Shown: one piece after another, positions 1 through 8,168 of the stretch | Numbering within the stretch: position 1 is the stretch's first letter | How the letters are laid out: every line of letters begins with the position of its first letter | Source of the DNA: Aliivibrio_A kagoshimensis | GTDB lineage: Bacteria; Pseudomonadota; Gammaproteobacteria; Enterobacterales; Vibrionaceae | Direction: 5' to 3' | NCBI RefSeq assembly: GCF_050337105.1 | Contig: NZ_JAKJSQ010000036.1 | Coordinates: 1 to 42,732 of the forward strand | Length of the DNA stretch: 42,732 nucleotides | Program-made: the position numbers and the translations under genes | The notes under the pieces: model-generated | The model's database searches: none | Told to the model about the DNA's origin: nothing | The model's input: only the letters and a program-made list of their open reading frames with translations

Positions 1-222
1 CATTTACCGATTGGTAAAAATATTTATGAATAACAGAGATACTAACTTCTGCGGCAATCAGATATTGCTCTATCCAAGGTAGTGTTGTCTTTTAAGATTG
101 TCCAATTGCATATGGTAAAAATTGGAGGGGATTTTATTCTTTGTTCAAGTTGTTATTTGAATTATGAAAATGATGAATAAACAGGCTACATTAGGGGCAC
201 TATAAATTGCCTGAGAATTTTT

Positions 223-888
223 ATGATCATGATTACTGGAGCGAGCAGTGGGTTAGGTGCAGCGTTGGCGGGTTTGTATAGTGACGATGGTGCGTTATTG
301 ACTCTGACCGGACGTAATCAACAACGTCTAGAGCAAATAAGTGCTCCATTGAATGATAAAGTCGTTACCTGCAGTGCTGACTTATGTGATCCACGAAGCG
401 TATCTGAGTTATTCGATTCGTTAACGGAAGCACCAAGCACTGTGATCCATTGTGCCGGCAGTGGCTACTTTGGCAGTATTGAAGAACAAGTCCCCATTGC
501 GATTAAGCAGCTCCTCGATAATAACGTGACCTCAACGATCTTTTTTTTACGAGAATTGGTTCGGAGATATCGCAACCAAAAAGTGGATGTCGTTGTAGTC
601 ATGTCAACGGCTGCAAAAGCAGGGAAATCTGGGGAGTCAACCTATTGCGCTGCAAAATGGGTGGTACGTGGATTTGTTGAGTCATTGCGTTTAGAGCTAA
701 AGGATTGCCCGATGAAGATAATCTCCGTCTATCCCGGTGGAATGGCGACCCGTTTTTGGGAAACCAGTGGCAAAGATCTTAATACCTCAACCTTCATGAC
801 TGCATTGGAAGCTGCAGGTATGCTAAAACAAGCGTTGGTGAGTACAAAACGTGGATATATATCCGATATCACGATTAACCGAGGCTAA
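223..888 (+). CDS. Short-chain dehydrogenase/reductase (SDR)
   Basis: A 221-residue classical-type SDR, predicted to be a cytosolic NAD(P)-dependent oxidoreductase. The Rossmann nucleotide-binding motif TGASSGLG lies at residues 5-12. The catalytic Ser lies in VMSTAA near residue 128, and the Tyr-x3-Lys pair is in TYCAAKW near residues 140-146. A proline-glycine turn follows (SVYPGGM), as in the family. The protein is somewhat shorter than the usual 240-280 residues. The ATG at 223 has a GAG about 7 bases upstream; the next ATG at 229 is also possible and would remove two residues. The gene stands alone, convergent with the broken Nudix gene. The substrate cannot be told from sequence. Confidence 0.88.
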   Translation: MIMITGASSGLGAALAGLYSDDGALLTLTGRNQQRLEQISAPLNDKVVTCSADLCDPRSVSELFDSLTEAPSTVIHCAGSGYFGSIEEQVPIAIKQLLDNNVTSTIFFLRELVRRYRNQKVDVVVVMSTAAKAGKSGESTYCAAKWVVRGFVESLRLELKDCPMKIISVYPGGMATRFWETSGKDLNTSTFMTALEAAGMLKQALVSTKRGYISDITINRG

Positions 889-959
889 TTGTATTCGGAC
901 TGATACATGACGAGGGCGATAACCCATTTCGCCTTCCCGCTATAGGGTCAATAGTCCTA

Positions 960-1370
960 TTAGCATAGAGTGTTTCGTAGTTTTACACCCACTCTGCGGA
1001 ATTCAGATAAAGCTAAATGATCCGCTTCAATACCGACTGGAGCGGATGACAATGGATGCCATTGAACCTCTTCGGCTTCTTGTGCTGAGATCTCTCCCTC
1101 CCAGCCATCCACAATGTAATAATGAATTAACTGTAACTCACTCGTTGGGTGATAAAGTGAGCAAAGATGCTTGTATGACGTTGCAGTGACCGTTAACTCC
1201 TCACTCACTTCACGTCATAATGCCTGAACCTGATTTTCACCCTCTTCAATGTGCCCGCCAGGAATGTTCGTTACCCCTGCATCTGTTTTTTTATTTTTAC
1301 AGCGCTTTTCAAGTAAGACATTGCCGTTATCAATCAACATAAAAGAGACGCACTCATTCACCTTCATCAT
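960..1370 (-). pseudogene. Nudix hydrolase interrupted by an in-frame TGA
   Basis: Reading the minus strand from the ATG at 1370 gives a Nudix-family pyrophosphohydrolase of 136 codons, broken by a TGA at 1215-1217. The Nudix box is clear: GGHIEEGENQVQAL, then the stop, then REVSEEL. The stop falls in the last of the seven variable positions just before the catalytic R-E-x-x-E-E residues. A sense codon there would restore a normal protein; TGG (Trp) or CGA (Arg) are each one base away. The distal part (from about 1214 to 960) continues in the same frame with family-like sequence and no other damage, so the event looks recent, or is a sequencing error or a readthrough case. The start lies 4 bases after the recX-like stop, so the gene probably ended that operon. 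Substrate unknown. Confidence 0.85.
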
Positions 1371-1374
1371 GTAT

Positions 1375-2184
1375 CTACTCCTCTTCACTCATGGCGTATT
1401 TAATCTCTTCTGATGAAAACCCTTTACGACTTAACATCGCATAGGCTTTGCTGCGCTCTTTATGGGTGTTGAGATCGTAGGACTTCTTCTGCAGCTGTTC
1501 TAAGCAGTTGGTATAGAAATCGATCGCTTCGGCGTTAATTAGCCGCTCTACTAAGTCATCAAGATCGGTGGTGTCGATTTTACGTTGACGCAACTCTTGG
1601 CGAATAACGGTAAGCCCTTTGCCTTTACGTACATATTTCATCACCTCTTTCTCTAAATCGGCTTTTTCCGCTTTGATCTCTAGATTGGTTTGCAGCTGAT
1701 GGAAGCAAGCGTGTTGTTTTATCGCGTCATTGACCTGAGAGTAGCTAAACCCTCTTTTTTGCAGGGCAGAGGTGAGTTTCTCTTTACTCATGTCGAAGGC
1801 TTGATAGTGCTGATTAATTCGATCGTTCAAGATGGTCTGCTCATCGATCTGCCGATCTGCTTTTACTTGGGTAATGACTTCACGGATCTGTGTTTCTTTG
1901 AGCCCTTTTTTTTTGAGTTTTTCGAGAATGTAGCCAGAGCCATATTCGCTGGAAAACGACCGTTCTGCGAATTTTTCAGCAAATTCATTATCCGATTTGA
2001 GATAGCCAAAACCACGCAGTTTCTCTAGGGTGCCGGCTATCCACTCTTCATTATCTGTTTTAACTCGAAGCTTCTTGAGCAATTCACTCTCTGTGAGATC
2101 TCGTTGGCCTAAGTGCCACATGGCGGAGTTCATTACGCTCTCAATACGCGTGGCTTTTTTTACTCGATTTTGTTCATTGTCCAC
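1375..2184 (-). CDS. RecX-family regulatory protein, long form
   Basis: About 269 residues made of repeated three-helix modules typical of RecX (for example ESELLKKLRVK, GYILEKLKKKGL, GLTVIRQELRQRKI, RSKAYAMLSRKGFSSEEI). RecX proteins bind RecA filaments and limit recombinase activity. This one is clearly longer than the usual 150-residue RecX and is not next to recA, so it is probably a second, divergent family member. An upstream TTG at 2226 keeps the frame open, but I prefer the GTG at 2184: it has a GAGG Shine-Dalgarno 6 bases upstream and avoids overlapping the ABC transporter, whose stop is at 2201-2203. The gene is likely co-transcribed with the transporter. The RecX fold assignment is good; RecA inhibition by this copy is inference. 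Confidence 0.82.
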   Translation of the reverse strand: MDNEQNRVKKATRIESVMNSAMWHLGQRDLTESELLKKLRVKTDNEEWIAGTLEKLRGFGYLKSDNEFAEKFAERSFSSEYGSGYILEKLKKKGLKETQIREVITQVKADRQIDEQTILNDRINQHYQAFDMSKEKLTSALQKRGFSYSQVNDAIKQHACFHQLQTNLEIKAEKADLEKEVMKYVRKGKGLTVIRQELRQRKIDTTDLDDLVERLINAEAIDFYTNCLEQLQKKSYDLNTHKERSKAYAMLSRKGFSSEEIKYAMSEEE

Positions 2185-2200
2185 AATAGACCTCGACGGT

Positions 2201-3964
2201 TTATGGCTGTTTGAATTGCAGCTCAACCAAACGTTGATACAGCTCGCAACTTTTCAGTAGTGATTGATGATCGCCCACATCAACTAAATGACCTTTATCC
2301 AATACGGCTATTCGGTCTGCATGTTGAATGGTTGAAAGGCGATGCGCAATAATTAAGGTTGTTCTGCCTTTCATCAACGCTTGCAGGGCTTGCTGGACAT
2401 GATGCTCACTCTCACTGTCTAACGCGCTGGTAGCCTCATCAAGAAGCAGTATGTTGGGATCCTTTAAGATGGCTCTAGCGATGGCAATACGCTGGCGTTG
2501 ACCTCCTGAGAGCCTGACTCCTTTATCACCAAGGAAGCTTTGATAGCCTTGTGGTAGTGACATGATGAACTCATGCGCATGAGCTTTTTTAGCCGCTTCT
2601 ATCGCCTGCTCATTAGTGGCTGTTGGGTTACCGTAACGAATATTGTGAAAGACGTCATGACTAAATAGAGCAGGTTGTTGTGGCACCAATGCCATCTGTC
2701 TACGCAGATCGTTGGGATCAAATTGACGAATATCGACGCCACCAAGAGTAACCGATCCTGATTGGGGGTCATAAAAACGTTGTAGCAGTTCAAATAGAGT
2801 GGTTTTTCCTGCACCGGACGGGCCAACCAGCGCCAGAACTTTTCCCTCTTCTGCTTTTAATACTAGATGGTCAGTGGCCGCTTGATCTGGCCTAGAAGGG
2901 TAGTGGAAAGTGACATCCTCAAACGCCACTTCTGCGGAAAGAGTGTCAGCTGAGGTGACGTGCTGGCTAGGAGCAAGGATATGGCTCTCAACCTGCAATA
3001 TCTCAATCAACCTTTCTGTTGCGCCTGCTGCGCGTTGCAGTTCGCCAAGTACTTCGGAAATGGTTGCTAAGGATGAGGCCACCATGATGGCGTAGAAGAC
3101 AAAGGCACCTAAGTCTCCTGCCGACATCGTGCCATTAATAACATCGGTTCCACCAACCCATAGCATGCCGGAGATAGCACTAAATACAATCACGATAACG
3201 CCTGAGATTAAAATGGCACGTTGCTTAACGCGTTGACGACCAATCTCAAAGGCTTTTTCTACTTCAATTGAGAACGAGGCGCTCTCTTGGGTTTCGTGGC
3301 TATAACTTTGAACCGTTTTAATGTGCTCTATCGCTTCACCAGCGTAGCTTCCCACATCAGACATAGAGTCTTGGCTCTGACGGGATAGCGCCCTAACACG
3401 TCGGCCATACACTAATATCGGAACTAGGATGAAAGGGACCGATGCTAAGACGATTAAAGCCAGTTTGATATTAGTAGCAAACAACATGATGATGGCACCG
3501 ACACACATTAACGCGCTGCGAATGGCCATTGAGAATGATGAGCCAATAATACTCTGTAGTAAGGTGGTGTCGGTAGTGATCCGAGACATGATGTCACCAC
3601 TGCCATTGGTTTCAAAGTAGCTAGGGTGTAGAGTAATCACGTGATTGAATACCGCAAGTCGAATGTCAGCACTGACCCTCTCACCCACAGAAGAGACCAA
3701 ATAGAAACGGAAAAAGGTGCCGATAGAGATAAACACAGTGATGGTAAGGATGATTTGAATCGCAGTACCAAGATCTTGTATTGACTGTTGGGCAAACCCT
3801 TCATCAATCAAAATACGTACACCGTGGCCGATGGATAAGGTTAGTGCGGCGGTAAAAACCAGTGCGATAAGTGCAGCGGCGACTCGTCCCTTGTAGGGTT
3901 GAACAAATCTGACTAGCTCAAACAGAATGCCCAGGTTCTTTCCCTTTTCCTTTGGTTTCGACAT
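2201..3964 (-). CDS. ABC exporter, fused permease and ATPase (MsbA/LmrA type)
   Basis: A 587-residue half-transporter that should act as a homodimer in the inner membrane. The N-terminal 300 residues hold about six hydrophobic helices of the type I exporter domain. The C-terminal nucleotide-binding domain has Walker A GPSGAGKT near residue 380, the Q-loop in VPQQPALF, the signature LSGGQRQR, Walker B ILLLDEAT and the H-loop IIAHRLS, so the ATPase should be active. The start is the ATG at 3964, with GGGAG just upstream. It overlaps the stop of the methyltransferase gene (TAATG), suggesting translational coupling; a start four codons earlier is less likely. Substrate unknown: lipid or drug export fits the family, but nothing here decides it. 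Confidence 0.92.
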   Translation of the reverse strand: MSKPKEKGKNLGILFELVRFVQPYKGRVAAALIALVFTAALTLSIGHGVRILIDEGFAQQSIQDLGTAIQIILTITVFISIGTFFRFYLVSSVGERVSADIRLAVFNHVITLHPSYFETNGSGDIMSRITTDTTLLQSIIGSSFSMAIRSALMCVGAIIMLFATNIKLALIVLASVPFILVPILVYGRRVRALSRQSQDSMSDVGSYAGEAIEHIKTVQSYSHETQESASFSIEVEKAFEIGRQRVKQRAILISGVIVIVFSAISGMLWVGGTDVINGTMSAGDLGAFVFYAIMVASSLATISEVLGELQRAAGATERLIEILQVESHILAPSQHVTSADTLSAEVAFEDVTFHYPSRPDQAATDHLVLKAEEGKVLALVGPSGAGKTTLFELLQRFYDPQSGSVTLGGVDIRQFDPNDLRRQMALVPQQPALFSHDVFHNIRYGNPTATNEQAIEAAKKAHAHEFIMSLPQGYQSFLGDKGVRLSGGQRQRIAIARAILKDPNILLLDEATSALDSESEHHVQQALQALMKGRTTLIIAHRLSTIQHADRIAVLDKGHLVDVGDHQSLLKSCELYQRLVELQFKQP

Positions 3965-4545
3965 TACTTCTCCCACACCAATAGAAAGTTATTAGCGGGC
4001 ATTGGTATGGTTGCAATGAGATCCAACCCCTCCGCCCAAATGATTAATTGTTCAATATCTTGAATGCCGCCAAATCCTCTCTGTTTTAAGGTTTGGTCAA
4101 AGGCTTGGTTACTCTCTGAGGTGAAGTTACCCTCGACATTCATCGGACCATATTGACAAAATATCGCCCCTTTAGGCAGATTGTTGGCGACCATCTCCAT
4201 CATGGTTTTTGCTTCATGTGGCTGCATTATGTGGGTGGTGTTTGCGGTAAATACCGCGTCGATATCTGGGTTTGGCCATCCATCGATTCCAACGGTGAAT
4301 TCAATCGGTTTGATGATGTTTTCGGAATCTGAATGGGCAATCCATGCATGGATACTGGGGTGGCTTTCTGGTCTATCACTGGTGTGCCAGTTTAAGTGAG
4401 GGAGCTGAGAAGCAAAAAAATAGGCATGCTGACCAGTGCCAGAACCAATTTCTAACACACGCTTGCTGTCTTTGAAGTAGTGAGACAACTGTTCGACGAT
4501 GGGCTGTTTGTTTCTGTCACAAGATGGACTCGATAGCTTTGCCAT
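3964..4545 (-). CDS. DUF938 SAM-dependent methyltransferase-like protein
   Basis: A 193-residue protein with a SAM-binding Rossmann motif at residues 34-41 (LEIGSGTGQH), followed by TSDRPES, VFTANTTHIM and CQYGPMN. This is the pattern of the DUF938 family, whose animal member is METTL26. The substrate of the family is not established. The gene follows ohrR by 5 bases and overlaps the ABC exporter by one base, so ohrR, this gene, the exporter and perhaps recX-like and nudix form one leftward operon. That links it to peroxide-responsive expression, by position only. Confidence 0.85.
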   Translation of the reverse strand: MAKLSSPSCDRNKQPIVEQLSHYFKDSKRVLEIGSGTGQHAYFFASQLPHLNWHTSDRPESHPSIHAWIAHSDSENIIKPIEFTVGIDGWPNPDIDAVFTANTTHIMQPHEAKTMMEMVANNLPKGAIFCQYGPMNVEGNFTSESNQAFDQTLKQRGFGGIQDIEQLIIWAEGLDLIATIPMPANNFLLVWEK

Positions 4546-4550
4546 AAGGT

Positions 4551-4994
4551 TTACTCCGTGAGGTTTGCCAGTAACTGTTCACACTCTTTTTTGAGTTGGA
4601 TAAGCTCTTCAATGTTCATCTTAGACATGCACATCATCTCGCTTGGGATATTTTTCGCTTTTTCGCGTAACTGAATGCCGAGTTCGGTGACAGAAATAAC
4701 ACGAATTCTTTCATCTTCCTGACTTCGAGTTCGATTGACAAAGCCTTTTGCCTCTAAGCGCTTTAACAGTGGGGTAAGCGTGCCTGAGTCTAGATGCATC
4801 TCTTGACCTAACTGTTTGACGTTTATTGATTGCTTCTCCCAAAGGACCATCATAACAATGTACTGTAGATAAGTGAGGTCTAAGGCTTTTAATAGCGGTT
4901 GATAGGCACGTCCCATTGCATTGGAAGCGCTATAAAGCGCAAAACAGACCTGATTATCCAAGCTGAGATAATTCTCTTTTTCTTGCTCGTTCAT
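4551..4994 (-). CDS. ohrR: OhrR, MarR-family organic peroxide sensor
   Basis: A 147-residue winged-helix repressor. Members of this group use a reactive N-terminal cysteine to sense organic hydroperoxides; here it is Cys17 in DNQVCFALYSA, with the family tyrosines in RAYQPLL and LTYLQY that contact the oxidised sulfur in known structures. The DNA-recognition helix is in LDSGTLTPLLKRLEAKGF and the wing is in RSQEDERIRVI. There are further cysteines near the C-terminus (MMCMSK and KKECEQLL), which would allow a two-cysteine mechanism. The gene is divergent from ohr, the classic target. Its own promoter overlaps a palindrome (see the regulatory entry), consistent with autoregulation. Confidence 0.94.
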   Translation of the reverse strand: MNEQEKENYLSLDNQVCFALYSASNAMGRAYQPLLKALDLTYLQYIVMMVLWEKQSINVKQLGQEMHLDSGTLTPLLKRLEAKGFVNRTRSQEDERIRVISVTELGIQLREKAKNIPSEMMCMSKMNIEELIQLKKECEQLLANLTE

Positions 4995-5021
4995 GTTGAT
5001 TGCCTAAATAAATAATAATTA

Positions 5022-5137
5022 ATTGTGCACAATATACTTGCGCACCGCGTTTATTTCAATTACTATTCTTCAAACTAGGTTGTGCGCAATTGAATTTCGC
5101 GCAATTAACATTGAACATTAATGTGCGAATAACGCAC
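5022..5137. promoter_or_regulatory. ohrR-ohr divergent control region with OhrR-like operators
   Basis: The ohrR promoter reads on the minus strand as -35 TTGAAA (5054-5059) and -10 TATATT (5031-5036), 17 bases apart. A perfect 12-base palindrome, ATTGTGCACAAT (5022-5033), sits across this -10. Related half-sites follow: TTGCGCAC (5038-5045), its exact reverse complement GTGCGCAA (5082-5089), CGCGCAATT near 5098, and GTGCG/CGCAC arms at 5123-5137. These resemble known OhrR operators, which are AT-rich palindromes built on CAATT/AATTG. I could not assign a convincing -35/-10 pair for ohr. Binding is inference. Confidence 0.65.
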
Positions 5138-5167
5138 TAATACTCAACCGATGAAGGATTAATACTC

Positions 5168-5590
5168 ATGACGACACTTTACACAACATCAGCAACAGCA
5201 GTTGCAGGGCGTAACGGACAAGTTTCTACCGATGATAATAAACTCTCTGTCGCGTTAAGCTATCCAAAAGAGATGGGTGGAACAGGGGAAGCAACAAACC
5301 CTGAGCAACTATTTGCAGCGGGTTATTCAGCGTGTTTCTCCAACGCAATTTTGCACGTTGCCCGTGAAATGAAAGTGGCCATTCAATCAGCACCAACCAC
5401 TGCAACAGTAGGTATAGGTCCAAATGATAACGGTGGTTTTGCGTTATCAGTGAGTCTCTCTGTAGAGTTAGACCTAGATCAAGAGCAAGCGGTTCAGCTA
5501 GTGAATACTGCCCATCAGGTATGCCCATACTCAAATGCAGTACGTGGAAACATTGATGTAAAACTAACGGTTAATGGCGAAGCGCTATAA
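5168..5590 (+). CDS. ohr: Organic hydroperoxide resistance protein Ohr
   Basis: A 140-residue Ohr/OsmC-family thiol peroxidase that reduces fatty-acid and other organic hydroperoxides using lipoylated proteins as electron donors. The two catalytic cysteines are Cys56 in GYSACFSNA and Cys119 in HQVCPYSNAVRG; the family arginine (Arg15) and glutamate (Glu47) of the active site are also present. Length is normal. It starts at the ATG at 5168, with an AAGGA about 10 bases upstream. Divergent from ohrR and 39 bases ahead of a reductase gene, with which it is probably co-transcribed. Confidence 0.96.
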   Translation: MTTLYTTSATAVAGRNGQVSTDDNKLSVALSYPKEMGGTGEATNPEQLFAAGYSACFSNAILHVAREMKVAIQSAPTTATVGIGPNDNGGFALSVSLSVELDLDQEQAVQLVNTAHQVCPYSNAVRGNIDVKLTVNGEAL

Positions 5591-5629
5591 TCGATATTTG
5601 ATACAAAGAAATCACAAGAGGAACTCCCT

Positions 5630-6559
5630 ATGCGCGCTGTCCGAATTCACCAATATGGTGGCACCGAAACTCTACAATTAGACAATATAGAAAAGCCGAT
5701 CATCAACGATGATGATATTTTGATACAGGTAAAATCTGCAGCCATAAATCCTGTGGACTGGAAAATTCGTGAAGGTTATTTACAAACGTTTATTCCTTAT
5801 GACTTACCTGTGACTCTGGGTTGGGACGTGGCTGGCATCGTCACTGAAGTGGGTTCCAAGGTTACTGAGTTTAAGGTGGGCGATGAAGTATTCAGCCGCC
5901 CTGCGATCAATCGTGACGGTAGCTATGCTGACTTTATTGCGGTGAAAGCAGATGAAGCGGTATTGAAATCATCAAAACTTGATTTCTCTGAAGCTGCCGC
6001 TCTACCACTAGCGGGTATTACTGCATGGCAATGCTTGGTTGATGTCGCAAAAGTAGAAGCGGGACAGCGAGTGCTTATTCATGCAGGTGCTGGTGGTGTT
6101 GGGCATTTAGCGATTCAAATCGCGAAAGCAAAAGGAGCAACGGTTATTGCGACGGCATCAGCAGCAAACCAAGCATTATTGAAAGAGTTCGGTGCAGATC
6201 AAGCTGTCGATTATGCAAAGGCTCCATTGAACGAACAAATTGAACCCGTTGATGTTGTGGTCGATACATTAGGTGGCGAGATACAAAAGCTCTCTTGGGA
6301 ATTGTTGAAACAAGGCGGTATGCTGGTATCGATTGTTGAGCAACCTGATGAAGCATTAGCCGCAGCTCACCAAGCGCGAGGCGCATTTGTGTTTATTGAA
6401 CCAAGTAGTCGAATCTTGAAAGAGCTGAATGCACTCGTCGCATCCGAACAACTGAAGCCTTTGATTGAACATCATTTCACACTAGAAACGATCGTTGATG
6501 CTCATTTGCAGAGTCAGTCGGGTCGAACTCGCGGGAAAATCGTTCTCGATATTAACTAA
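5630..6559 (+). CDS. NADP-dependent quinone/enone oxidoreductase (MDR family)
   Basis: A 309-residue medium-chain dehydrogenase/reductase of the zinc-free quinone oxidoreductase group. The N-terminal GroES-like domain (AINPVDWKIREG, LGWDVAGIV) lacks the zinc-binding cysteines. The nucleotide-binding motif is AGAGGVGHLAIQIAKAKGA near residues 150-168. A GAGGAA Shine-Dalgarno precedes the ATG. Placement right behind ohr suggests removal of reactive carbonyls or quinones formed during lipid peroxidation, which is inference. The exact substrate is unknown. It is convergent with the GGDEF-hemerythrin gene. Confidence 0.9.
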   Translation: MRAVRIHQYGGTETLQLDNIEKPIINDDDILIQVKSAAINPVDWKIREGYLQTFIPYDLPVTLGWDVAGIVTEVGSKVTEFKVGDEVFSRPAINRDGSYADFIAVKADEAVLKSSKLDFSEAAALPLAGITAWQCLVDVAKVEAGQRVLIHAGAGGVGHLAIQIAKAKGATVIATASAANQALLKEFGADQAVDYAKAPLNEQIEPVDVVVDTLGGEIQKLSWELLKQGGMLVSIVEQPDEALAAAHQARGAFVFIEPSSRILKELNALVASEQLKPLIEHHFTLETIVDAHLQSQSGRTRGKIVLDIN

Positions 6560-6575
6560 TGTCAATGTGAGTACT

Positions 6576-8072
6576 CTAAGGTGTTTGGGGTACTCTACAT
6601 AACAATTGATCATGCTCAACTGTATGTTGTGATACTCGTTCACTAAGCATAGTCACGAACTCTGTCGTTAAATAGCTATCTGATTTTGTATCAATATCTG
6701 AAAACAACGTGAGTATCTTATGGTGATCTTGAATATGTTCGGCTGTCATATTTAATTCTAATTCACTGCTCAGTTTCTCTTCAGAGTTAAAGTGCCGTTT
6801 TAAACCCCGTTTTAGACTCCTGATATTCTCTGGCGTGATTGTCTTACTGTTTAATAATGAGTGAATTAAGCCGTCAAGCTCTTCATGTTCTTGGTCAATA
6901 TCGCTAACACCGATTTTTGCTGTTAGGTAGCCGGACTTAGCTAAGTCGTCAGAAAAAGTAATGCTGCCTTTCTTTATCGCTTTAGACTGATACATGGCGT
7001 TGTCAGCCTCCGTCAGTATCAATACTTCATTTTGGCTACCGGGAGTGATGATATGAATCCCTATGCTACTTGTTACCTGAATGGTGTACTCTCCAAAACG
7101 AATGGGCGTTTTTATCACTTTTTGCATTCGTTGTGCTATCTTCTTAGCTTGCCTCCTCGCTTCTGATTGAACGTCTCCTATGTCGGTAAGTAACAGAGCG
7201 AATTCGTCTCCCCCCAACCTCGCTAAGATTTGATTGCTTGGTACTGATTTTTTTAAGCGAATCCCAAGCTCAATAAGAACTCGATCACCTATGTTATGAC
7301 CATATTTATCGTTGATTGGTTTAAATCCATCGAGGTCAAAAAAGATAAGTGCACCGTAATTGGGTGAACTGGCCAAAAAATTACTGAGCTCAACATCAAA
7401 CAGGCGGCGATTATTCAAGCCAGTCAAGAGATCCGTATTAGACTCTTTCACCACTCTTTTTTGAGCTTCTTCTGTGTAACTTAATAGAGCAAAAACACCG
7501 ATAGTGGTGCAAAAGGCAGGCCAGATAATTTGTGAATATAAACTAGATTGGGCGAACCATTCTGGGGAGGTTTCTAATAATATTGAACGACCAATAACAA
7601 CAAGAGCCATGGCGATGTACGCGTATCCCACCGCAATATCTGACGGGTTCCGCTCCACTTTTAATTTTAAAAACATGTATCCAATGGCAAAAAATGCGAT
7701 AGGAAGAAAAGCCGCACTTACATGAAAATAATGTGTCAAATCATCTTGTTGTAAGGTATAAATCTGCGTGAAACATTGAAGGGTGAATAACCCTATGGGT
7801 AACTGCCAAGGTATGTTTACTGCACAACGTTTAGCACCAAACATGACCATGCCCCATACAAAAGTTGAAGCCGTTAAGGCTCCAATAATCTCAAGAGTTT
7901 TATTGACTTCAAATACGTATACGAACCAACTGATAAAGTAGGCAAAAAAGGAGATCATAAAGAACTGTATGGAATTAGAACTTCCTTCATGCTCCTTAAC
8001 TCTGGTGCCTGCAAGAGCGAATACCAAATTAATCAAGGCAACACTAAAATAGTAGGCTTGCTCTACACTCAT
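6576..8072 (-). CDS. Membrane diguanylate cyclase with C-terminal hemerythrin domain
   Basis: A 498-residue protein in three parts. Residues 1-215 contain about seven hydrophobic helices. A GGDEF domain spans about 220-380, with the active motif GGDEF at 287-291 and DLLTGLNNRR at its start; no RxxD inhibitory site is visible five residues upstream. Residues 385-495 form a hemerythrin domain with a full set of di-iron ligand positions: H in DQEHEEL, H and E in HFNSEE, H-x3-H in HIQDH, and H-x4-D in HTVEHD. The likely role is c-di-GMP synthesis tuned by oxygen, redox or nitric oxide. I prefer the ATG at 8072, with GGAG 10 bases upstream; a TTG at 8147 has no ribosome site. V. cholerae is known for a soluble hemerythrin-GGDEF protein, but with the domains in the other order. 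Confidence 0.9.
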   Translation of the reverse strand: MSVEQAYYFSVALINLVFALAGTRVKEHEGSSNSIQFFMISFFAYFISWFVYVFEVNKTLEIIGALTASTFVWGMVMFGAKRCAVNIPWQLPIGLFTLQCFTQIYTLQQDDLTHYFHVSAAFLPIAFFAIGYMFLKLKVERNPSDIAVGYAYIAMALVVIGRSILLETSPEWFAQSSLYSQIIWPAFCTTIGVFALLSYTEEAQKRVVKESNTDLLTGLNNRRLFDVELSNFLASSPNYGALIFFDLDGFKPINDKYGHNIGDRVLIELGIRLKKSVPSNQILARLGGDEFALLLTDIGDVQSEARRQAKKIAQRMQKVIKTPIRFGEYTIQVTSSIGIHIITPGSQNEVLILTEADNAMYQSKAIKKGSITFSDDLAKSGYLTAKIGVSDIDQEHEELDGLIHSLLNSKTITPENIRSLKRGLKRHFNSEEKLSSELELNMTAEHIQDHHKILTLFSDIDTKSDSYLTTEFVTMLSERVSQHTVEHDQLLCRVPQTP

Positions 8073-8168
8073 TATCAGTGAACTCCGTGTCTTCTGCTTT
8101 GTTATATATTTGGGCAGATTAAGATAGCACACGTGAATCTGAGGCAACAGTTTTCTGATCGGACCTGT

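Noticed and set aside
1..33. Possible C-terminal tail of an upstream gene, HLPIGKNIYE then stop
   Set aside because: Only ten codons are visible and no motif is recognisable; other frames here are equally short.
942..960. ATAGG/CCTAT hairpin between the SDR and Nudix genes
   Set aside because: Five-base arms and no T run; too weak to call a terminator.
2185..2226. TTG start at 2226 for the RecX-like gene
   Set aside because: It has no ribosome site and overlaps the ABC exporter; the GTG at 2184 has GAGG at ideal spacing.
5080..5160. A promoter for ohr
   Set aside because: Several TTGAAx hexamers exist but none has a good -10 at 16-18 bases, so I did not assign one.
8073..8147. TTG start at 8147 for the GGDEF-hemerythrin gene
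   Set aside because: There is no ribosome site, and it would put a polar tail before the first membrane helix; the ATG at 8072 is better.
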